Below, in pieces: positions 58,235 through 64,000 of a stretch of DNA of 64,000 bases (position 1 is its first letter; each line of letters opens with the position of its first letter). The notes beneath the pieces are model-generated. The model saw nothing but the letters and a program-made list of their open reading frames with translations. It was not told where the DNA came from and made no database searches. Both the position numbers and the translations under genes were made by a program. This DNA is from Actinoplanes subtropicus. GTDB taxonomy: Bacteria; Actinomycetota; Actinomycetes; Mycobacteriales; Micromonosporaceae. The stretch covers positions 391,312 to 455,311 of the forward strand of contig NZ_JOJL01000001.1 in the NCBI RefSeq assembly GCF_000721705.1, read 5' to 3'.

Positions 58235-59305
58235 TCACGCCTTCCAGACGTCCTGGTTCGCCTCGTACATCTCGCGCAGGATCGCCGGGACGTCGTACGT
58301 CAGCTTCCAGTCGGGGTAGTGCGCCTCGAACCGTTCGGTGCTGCTGATCCACCACTGGTGGTCGCCGACCCGGTTCTCCTCGACGTAGTCGGTCCGTGCC
58401 TCGAGGCCGGTGATCTCCGAGGCGATCTTGAAGGCCTCGAGGTGGCTGCAGTTCGAGAAGCGACCGCCGCCCATGTTGTAGACCTCGGCGACCCGTGGCG
58501 CGCGGTAGAACGCCTCGAACGCCGAGACCAGGTCATGCGAGTGGATGGCGTCGCGGACCATTTTCCCCTTGTAGCCGTAGATGTGGTAAATCCGCTGCTC
58601 CATCACGCAGCGCATCACGTACGCCAGGAAGCCGTGCAACTCGGCGGCCGAGTGCCCCGGGCCGGTGAGCGTGCCGCCGCGGAAGACCGCCGTGGGCATG
58701 TCGAAGTAGCGGCCGTACTCCTGGACCATCACGTCGGCGGCGACCTTGCTGGCGCCGAAGACCGAGTGCAGGCACTGGTCGATCGACATGGTCTCGTCGA
58801 TGCCGCCGTACCACTTGTGGTCCTCGGGCAGCTCCCAGCGGGTCTCCTGCTCGATCAGCGGCAGCGAGTTGGGCAGGTCGCCGTACACCTTGTTGGTCGA
58901 GGTGAAGATGAACGGCGCCGACGGGCAGTGCTGCCGGACCGCCTCCAGCATGTTCAGGGTGCCGACCGCGTTCACGTCGAAGTCGGTGAACGGCTCGCGG
59001 GCGGCCCAGTCGTGCGACGGCTGGGCGGCGCAGTGGATGACCAGGCCGACGTTCCTGCCCAGGGCGGCGAAGAGCTTGAGCACCCCGTCGCGGTCGCGGA
59101 TGTCGACGTCGTGGTGCGTGTACCGCTCGCCGACCTCCTTCCGCAGGCGGTCGAGGTTCCACTTGGTGGAGCCGTCCTTGCCGAAGAAGTAGCCGCGCAT
59201 GTCGTTGTCGACACCGACGACATCCATGCCGAGCCCGGCGAAGTGCCGGACCGACTCGGAGCCGATCAGGCCGGCCGAACCGGTGACGACGACCACGTTG
59301 CTCAT
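58235..59305 (-). CDS. NAD-dependent nucleotide-sugar epimerase/dehydratase
   Basis: 356 residues from ATG 59305 (GGAGG upstream). [21 protein letters not shown] binds [18 protein letters not shown] and the NKVYGDLPN segment resemble CDP-paratose 2-epimerase-like enzymes. The catalytic YxxxK is FGASK here ([13 protein letters not shown]), with F at the Tyr position; closely related family members may share it. It acts on a nucleotide sugar for an exopolysaccharide, but no glycosyltransferases lie nearby. Confidence 0.85.
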   Translation of the reverse strand: MSNVVVVTGSAGLIGSESVRHFAGLGMDVVGVDNDMRGYFFGKDGSTKWNLDRLRKEVGERYTHHDVDIRDRDGVLKLFAALGRNVGLVIHCAAQPSHDWAAREPFTDFDVNAVGTLNMLEAVRQHCPSAPFIFTSTNKVYGDLPNSLPLIEQETRWELPEDHKWYGGIDETMSIDQCLHSVFGASKVAADVMVQEYGRYFDMPTAVFRGGTLTGPGHSAAELHGFLAYVMRCVMEQRIYHIYGYKGKMVRDAIHSHDLVSAFEAFYRAPRVAEVYNMGGGRFSNCSHLEAFKIASEITGLEARTDYVEENRVGDHQWWISSTERFEAHYPDWKLTYDVPAILREMYEANQDVWKA

Positions 59306-59388
59306 CAAGACCTCCGCGAAATCGGAACGGCCCGAGGTTACAGGGTGTGGGCGAAAACCTGGCCGCAAGGGGTCGTAGCGTGCCGGGC

Positions 59389-60444
59389 ATGACGACGCTC
59401 AGCCGCCGCGCGCTCAACCGGGCCACGCTCGCCCGGCAGTACCTGCTCGACCGGTCGGACGCCGGGGCACTCGTCGCGATCGAGCACCTCGGCGGCATGC
59501 AGTCCCAGGCGCCGCTGGCCCCGTACGTCGGGCTCTGGACCCGGCTGCGCGGCTTCGTGCCGGACGAGTTGTCCAGGCTGACCGCGGAACGCCGGGTGCT
59601 CCGGGTGCACCTGATGCGGACGACCGTGCACCTGGTCAGCGCCCGCGACTGCCTCGACTGGCACGGGCACTTCCAGCGCCGGCACGCCGCCGCCTTCGCC
59701 CCGCACCACCGCGGCCTGACGGTCGACCCGGCCGAACTCCGCGCCGAGACCATCCGGCTGCTGGACGAGAAGCCCCGCACCCGCGCCGAGCTGGGGAAGC
59801 TGCTGGCCGAACGCTGGCCGGGCGCGGACCCGAGCGAGCTGACCTTCGCCGCCGCGCACGAGGTGCCGATGTGTCAGGTGCCGCCGCGTGGGCTGTGGGG
59901 CCGCGGCGGGCCGGCCGCGTGGGCGCCGGTGGAGAGCTGGCTGGGCGAGCCGTTGCGCACCACCCCGATCGACGGGCTGGTCCTGCGCGGGCTCGGCGCG
60001 TTCGGCCCGGCCACCGTCGCCGACCTGCAGACGTGGTCGGGCCTGACCCGGTTGGCCGAGGTGGTGAGCCGGCTGCCGTTGCGCACCTTCGAGTCCGAGA
60101 CCGGGCAGACTCTCTACGACCTGCCGGACGCGCCCCGCCCCGACGAGGACGTGCCCGCGCCGCCCCGCTTCCTCCCCGAGTACGACAACCTGCTGCTCGC
60201 CCATCGCGACCGCGGCCGCTTCAACCCGTCGGGCCGGCCCGTTCCGCTGCCACCGGGCAACGGCGCGACCTCCGGCACGTTCCTGGTCGACGGCCTCTGG
60301 GAGGGCACGTGGCAGCTTCGCGATCGGCGGCTGGCTCTCCGCCCGTACCGGAAAATCGGTCTTGATCCGCTTTTGTCCGAAGCCGAAGCGCTCCGCTCGT
60401 TCCTCGCCCCCGACGCCGCGGTCGTGGTGGAAAACGAACTCTGA
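59389..60444 (+). CDS. Winged-helix DNA-binding domain protein (HTH_42/YcaQ-like)
   Basis: 351 residues. [38 protein letters not shown] and [11 protein letters not shown] are typical of the HTH_42 family, whose YcaQ-like members are DNA glycosylases for interstrand crosslinks. Whether this one has that activity is unknown. ATG 59389 is preferred to GTG 59347. A dispersed repeat begins at its stop codon. Confidence 0.85.
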   Translation: MTTLSRRALNRATLARQYLLDRSDAGALVAIEHLGGMQSQAPLAPYVGLWTRLRGFVPDELSRLTAERRVLRVHLMRTTVHLVSARDCLDWHGHFQRRHAAAFAPHHRGLTVDPAELRAETIRLLDEKPRTRAELGKLLAERWPGADPSELTFAAAHEVPMCQVPPRGLWGRGGPAAWAPVESWLGEPLRTTPIDGLVLRGLGAFGPATVADLQTWSGLTRLAEVVSRLPLRTFESETGQTLYDLPDAPRPDEDVPAPPRFLPEYDNLLLAHRDRGRFNPSGRPVPLPPGNGATSGTFLVDGLWEGTWQLRDRRLALRPYRKIGLDPLLSEAEALRSFLAPDAAVVVENEL

Positions 60445-60559
60445 GCGTTTCTCTTCCGCGAGTTCGACCGTACGAGTCGGAAGAGTCCCCGATGTGCCAG
60501 GGCCGCCGGCTGCACCAGCAGCTCCGACCCCGGCCGCCGGGCGGGCCCGGCCCAAGACC
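60439..60559. repeat. Dispersed 121-bp repeat, copy A
   Basis: Matches 63460-63581 at most positions: CTCTGAGCGTTT, GACCGTACGAGTC, TGTGCCAGGG, GCTGCACCA and GCCGGGCGGGCCCGGCCCAA followed by GACC are shared. Small indels that are not multiples of three break any shared reading frame, so it is not coding. In copy A the first bases include the stop codon of the winged-helix gene. It fills the 119-base gap 60445-60563. Confidence 0.8.
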
Positions 60560-60563
60560 ATCC

Positions 60564-61061
60564 TTAAAGCAGACCGCGCAGGTAGGCGGCCTGGCCCACG
60601 TGCTGGGCGTCGTCGTCGGCGACGCTGACCAGGCGGACGCCCAGGGTCACCGGCGGGTCCCACGCGGCGTCGACGACCCGGTCGAGATCCTCGTCGGTGA
60701 GGCCGGCCAGGTAGGTCATCGTGCGGTCGTGGACGGCCCGGAAGTAGTCCTCCAGGGACTGTGGGCTCTCCGGCGCGACCGTGGCGACCTGGGCCGCCGA
60801 GTGGCCGTAGCCGGTCTCCGCGTCGTCCTTGAGGCCGAACCGGGCCGGCCAGTCGCCGGTGAGGTAGATCTGGTCCTCGCCCATGACCTCCGCTACGTGG
60901 TCGTCCTGCACCCGGGTGAGGTGCCAGATCAGCCAGCCGATCGAGTTCGCGCCCGGGGCGGGGGCCCAGCGCAGCTGTTCGGGGGTGAAGCCGTGCACGG
61001 CGCTGTGCACGTTGCCGGGAAGTCGCCCGAAGGCGTCGGTCAGGATGTCCTTGGCGTCCAT
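60564..61061 (-). CDS. DinB-family protein (DUF664 type)
   Basis: 165 residues: LRWAPAPGANSIGWLIWHLTRVQDDHVAEV has the DinB His pair and LVSVADDDAQHVGQAAYLRG the third His. Related proteins bind a divalent metal and some transfer mycothiol or bacillithiol. Start ATG 61061. Confidence 0.9.
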   Translation of the reverse strand: MDAKDILTDAFGRLPGNVHSAVHGFTPEQLRWAPAPGANSIGWLIWHLTRVQDDHVAEVMGEDQIYLTGDWPARFGLKDDAETGYGHSAAQVATVAPESPQSLEDYFRAVHDRTMTYLAGLTDEDLDRVVDAAWDPPVTLGVRLVSVADDDAQHVGQAAYLRGLL

Positions 61062-61143
61062 GGTCCGAGTATTCCGCCTAGGATCGGGCGCTGCCGGTGA
61101 CCCCGGCGGGCGCCTGCGTGGCCCCGCTAACGCCGTGTTGCGG

Positions 61144-61926
61144 TCAGGGCTGGGCGCTGCCGGTGACCCCGGTGGTGCCGCTCACGCCGCCGCCGGTGCC
61201 GCCGGTCCCGGTCCCGGTCCCGGTGTCGTTGTTGCCGGTGCCGCTTCCGCTGCCCGTGCCACTCCCGTTGCCGGTGCTGCCGGGGTTGCCCGTGCTGCCC
61301 GTGGTCGGCGCGACGGTGTCGCTGTTGCCGGTCGGCGCGGGCGAGGTGCCGCCGGTCGGCTCGTCGGTGGGCCGGTCGGTCGGTGACTCCGTCGTGGTGG
61401 GCTGGGTGCTTGGCGACTGGCTCGGCGTACTCACTCTGGATTTTTCGGATTTTCCGCTTTTGTCGCCGAAGAGGGAGGAAACCGTCGACCGGTCCCCGTT
61501 GCCGCCTCGGGTCGCGTCGGCGATCGAGCGGCCCGAGATCAACTCGGCGACCGTCAGCGTGCCCATGGCCAGCACGAACAGTGCTCCCGCCACCAGGGCG
61601 ACCCGCTTCCAGCGCACCTTGCGAGGCGAGGCGTCCATCGCCGGCAACGCGATCGTGGTGGCCGCCGCCGACACTGGAGGCGTTCCGACCGCGGCCGGCG
61701 CTGCCGTGAAAGTGCCCTGGAGTTTCCGGTGACCCTTCTTGATCGACCGGGTGTAGACCTCGGTGCCGACCGACCCGATCAGGCTGGCGACCGCCGCCCC
61801 GGCGAGCGTGCCCGCTACGCCGAGATAAGAGCCGACGACGGCCGCGGAAAGTGCCGCCAGCACGCCGGCAAGAGTTTTCGGGATGTCGATGCCGGACCAG
61901 ATCCGGTCCGGTTGGTGCTCAGTCAT
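61144..61926 (-). CDS. Membrane protein with Ser/Thr/Gly-rich tail
   Basis: 260 residues. Two hydrophobic segments near the N-terminus (about 16-50), a basic loop, another helix (VALVAGALFVLAMGTLTVAE), then a long Ser/Thr/Pro and finally Gly/Thr (GTGSGSGTGNND) low-complexity tail. The topology suggests the tail is outside the cell. No recognised family. A 14-base gap separates it from the MFS gene upstream on the same strand. Confidence 0.72.
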   Translation of the reverse strand: MTEHQPDRIWSGIDIPKTLAGVLAALSAAVVGSYLGVAGTLAGAAVASLIGSVGTEVYTRSIKKGHRKLQGTFTAAPAAVGTPPVSAAATTIALPAMDASPRKVRWKRVALVAGALFVLAMGTLTVAELISGRSIADATRGGNGDRSTVSSLFGDKSGKSEKSRVSTPSQSPSTQPTTTESPTDRPTDEPTGGTSPAPTGNSDTVAPTTGSTGNPGSTGNGSGTGSGSGTGNNDTGTGTGTGGTGGGVSGTTGVTGSAQP

Positions 61927-61940
61927 GTCCTCCTCGGTCC

Positions 61941-63305
61941 CTACTCGTGTCCGCCACTCCTGTCGCTCGTCAGCGTCTTGGCCTTTACCGCTCGGGCCGC
62001 GGCTAAACCCCGCCGCTCGGCCAGCACCTCGCGCAGCGGGCGGACCACCACCCCCTCGGCGGCCATCTGCCGCCGGGCCAACCTGCGGTTACGCAGAATC
62101 GCGACGAGCCCGACCGCGAAGATGAGGTATTGCACACTCATCGCGATCTTGAAATCGTCGATACCGTAGTCGTTCCGGCCGCCGGTCCGGGCGTCCAGGA
62201 CCAGCCCGATGATCTCGATGGTCACCAGCGAGGCGACGAAGCCGCCGACGTTGACCACGCCGGTCGCGGCGCCCAGCCGGTCGGGCGGGTTGAACGTCCG
62301 CGCGTAGTCGAAACCGATCATCGAACCCGGCCCGCCGGTGCCCAGCGCCGTCACCAGTATCACCAGCACCGGCAGCGGCGCCCGCCCCGGCCAGGCCAGC
62401 ACCAGCCCCCAGGCACCCGCGTTGACCGCGATGATCCCGAGCACCAGCCAGGACCGGCGCAGCGGGTGACGCTGCACCAGCACCCCGATCAGCGGCCCGG
62501 CCGCCATCCCGACCAGCACGAACAGCGTCAGCAACGAGCTGGCCGTCGCCCGGTCCAGGCCCTCGCCGGCGATCAGGAACGGGAAGCCCCACATCAAGGC
62601 GAAGACCGTGCCGGTGAACTGCGTGGTGAAGTGCGACCAGAGCCCGAGCCGGGTGCCCGGATGCCGCCACGCGCCCACCAGGTCGGCGCCCAGCCGGCCC
62701 ATCGTGATCGGCGGGCCGCTGGAGATCTTCCGCTCCGGCGTGTCCCGCAGCGCGGCGAACGCCACCGCCGCGACCAGCACACCCGTCCCGGCGGCGCTGA
62801 GAAAGGCGGTGGTCCAGCCCGGCCCGGCCAGCAGCGCGGCCAGCGGCACGGCGGAGAGCACCTGCCCGGCCTGCCCGACGAGCCCGGTCAGCTGCGTCAC
62901 GATCGGCACCCGCCGCCCCGGGAACCAGCGCGGAACCAGCCGCAGCACGCTGATGAACGTCATCGCGTCGCCCGCACCGACCAGGACCCGGGCCAGCACC
63001 GCGCCACCCACCCCGTCGGCGGTCGCCATCAGCACCTGCCCGGCCGCCATGACCAGGCCTCCACTGACCACCAACCGCAACGACCCGAACCGGTCGAGCA
63101 GCAACCCGACCGGCACCTGCAGCCCGGCGTAAACGAGAAGCTGCAGAACCGCGAACGAGGCAAGCGCACCCGCCCCCACCTGAAACCGGTCCTGCGCGTC
63201 GAGCCCAGCCACCCCGAGCGAGGTGCGATTCAGCACGGCAACGGTGTACGCGGCGAGGCCGACGGCCCACACCGCCCAGGCCCGCCGGCCGGGTCGCAGG
63301 GGCAT
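61941..63305 (-). CDS. MFS transporter
   Basis: 454 residues from ATG 63305, 12 predicted helices. The N-terminal AVLNRTSLGVAGLDAQDRFQ, PVGLLLDRFGSLRLV (loop 2-3 motif) and the paired half-repeats mark a major facilitator. Resembles nitrate/proline-type permeases in general fold only; substrate unknown. Confidence 0.92.
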   Translation of the reverse strand: MPLRPGRRAWAVWAVGLAAYTVAVLNRTSLGVAGLDAQDRFQVGAGALASFAVLQLLVYAGLQVPVGLLLDRFGSLRLVVSGGLVMAAGQVLMATADGVGGAVLARVLVGAGDAMTFISVLRLVPRWFPGRRVPIVTQLTGLVGQAGQVLSAVPLAALLAGPGWTTAFLSAAGTGVLVAAVAFAALRDTPERKISSGPPITMGRLGADLVGAWRHPGTRLGLWSHFTTQFTGTVFALMWGFPFLIAGEGLDRATASSLLTLFVLVGMAAGPLIGVLVQRHPLRRSWLVLGIIAVNAGAWGLVLAWPGRAPLPVLVILVTALGTGGPGSMIGFDYARTFNPPDRLGAATGVVNVGGFVASLVTIEIIGLVLDARTGGRNDYGIDDFKIAMSVQYLIFAVGLVAILRNRRLARRQMAAEGVVVRPLREVLAERRGLAAARAVKAKTLTSDRSGGHE

Positions 63306-63459
63306 GCCTCGCCTTCCGTTCGCTCCGCACAAGGTCCGCGAACAACCTTTCTACGAGCGGCGCCCCCTCACAACGCATCGCGGCCTAGCCCACACGTGCC
63401 GCTGGTCACCCCGCTTCCCCGCGCCGCCGGTCGCTCCTCGCGCCCGCCCGCGGTGGAAG

Positions 63460-63581
63460 CTCTGAGCGTTTCCCTTCCGCCGCCTTGACCGTACGAGTCA
63501 GCCGAGTCCCGGTGTGCCAGGGGCCGCTAGCTGCACCAACAGCCCCGACCTCGGCCCGCCGGGCGGGCCCGGCCCAAGACC
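63460..63581. repeat. Dispersed 122-bp repeat, copy B
   Basis: Second copy of the element at 60439-60559. The sequence just before it (GTGGAAGCTCTGAGCG) resembles the bases before copy A (GTGGAAAACGAACTCTGAGC), so the duplication may include the 3' end of a decayed gene. Confidence 0.75.
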
Positions 63582-64000
63582 TCCACCTCACCCCCCGGGG
63601 CACCATGACGCACCAGAACCCCTACCGGGCACCCCTCGCCGCCGTCCCCGGCAAATCTTGAAGGCCCGCCGTTCCCCGCGAACGAAAAATCCACACCGAC
63701 GCGCTCGACGTGGCCGAGAGCGGAGCTTTCCCGTTAGCTGAGAACACCGCTCCTTCAAGGTCGCCCCGCCCCCGCGCCACCCCGTCCCGCGCGGCCCCGC
63801 CCCTGCGCCGCGCCGCCCCGCCCTGGCACCACCCCGCCCTGGCACCGCCCCGCCCGGCCGTGCCGGCCCCCCGCCCTCGCCGGCCCCCCCGCGTCGCGCT
63901 TGCCCTGCACCGCGCCGGCCCCGTGCCGCGTCGCCCCCGTGCCGCGTCGCCCCCGTGCCGCGTCGCCCCCGCGTCGCCCGGCCCCCGCCCCGGCCTCCGC
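63582..64000. other. GC-rich low-complexity right edge, no supported gene
   Basis: Proline/glycine-codon-like simple sequence. CGTGCCGCGTCGCCCC is repeated at 63922, 63938 and 63954 (period 16, not a multiple of three). The open frames here (for example on the minus strand near 63588-63845) are composition artefacts by my reading. From 63306 to 63459 I also see no gene. Confidence 0.6.

Noticed and set aside
60445..60660. Small protein encoded on the minus strand of the 121-bp repeat
   Set aside because: Single-base indels between the two copies break the common frame, so there is no sign of protein-level conservation.
1..64000. tRNA, rRNA, insertion sequence or prophage
   Set aside because: I found no T-loop/acceptor-stem arrangement, no rRNA-like sequence, and no transposase, integrase or phage structural protein among the readable genes.

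Overview
This window comes from a high-GC actinomycete. Strong GC bias at third codon positions, frequent GTG starts, chains of 4-base ATGA/GTGA gene overlaps, an F420-type (deazaflavin) nitroreductase, a DinB-type protein of the thiol-transferase kind and LuxR/TetR/ECF-rich content all fit a Micromonosporaceae-like organism (Actinoplanes is my best guess, by inference only). I see no rRNA, tRNA, phage, transposase or CRISPR array. The window is ordinary chromosome with an unusual load of short tandem repeats, both between genes and inside them.

Layout. 1-6.8 kb: the end of a large LuxR regulator, two repeat-rich membrane proteins, an MmcQ-like protein, a luciferase-like oxidoreductase, a DinB-like protein, a MarR regulator and RNase HI. 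A 30-codon ORF overlaps the rnhA start. 6.9-12.1 kb: two ABC exporters followed by a NarL-type two-component system, coupled by overlaps. 12.2-13.5 kb: a gene with a conserved N-terminus, a low-complexity tail and a LexA-type (SOS) box. Its paralogue with the same promoter lies at 29-30.2 kb. 14.6-17.8 kb: a flavin/heme electron-transfer operon (ApbE, ferric-reductase-like membrane protein, NuoF-like protein, ferredoxin). 18-20.2 kb: a c-di-GMP-I riboswitch in front of a secreted Calx-beta protein; a PAS-GGDEF-EAL enzyme of c-di-GMP metabolism lies at 24.7 kb. 20.2-24.7 kb: a TetR-controlled heterodimeric ABC exporter.

26.6-34.5 kb: an oxidoreductase, an LTA-synthase-like sulfatase, a GNAT, a CbiZ enzyme interrupted by repeat-encoded sequence, a secreted protein with a collagen-like tail, and a TetR/F420-reductase pair with clear operators. 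34.5-37.6 kb: a molybdate operon (regulator, modA, modB, 30-codon ORF, modC) in which the genes are joined by 4-base overlaps; modB appears to start at CTG. 37.6-44.8 kb: a methyltransferase, an APH-like kinase, a PrsW protease and an ECF sigma-ABC transporter operon. 44.8-50 kb: secreted hydrolases (GH5-CBM2 cellulase; S1 protease with ricin-B lectin) with LacI-type palindromes upstream. 50-54.3 kb: an NAD kinase fused to an acetyltransferase domain, a response regulator fused to a thioredoxin-reductase-like flavoprotein, and a cNMP-binding histidine kinase, probably one redox-signalling operon. 54.4-63.3 kb: a CPBP protease, a TetR/SDR pair, a SigG-like factor with a hydrolase, a nucleotide-sugar epimerase, a winged-helix protein, DinB, a membrane protein and an MFS transporter. 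The right end is repeat-rich and shows no convincing gene.

The two most interesting signals are (i) a 30-codon ORF present twice, each time overlapping the start of an unrelated gene, and (ii) a two-member family with an identically spaced SOS box, an extended -10 and an apparently leaderless GTG start.
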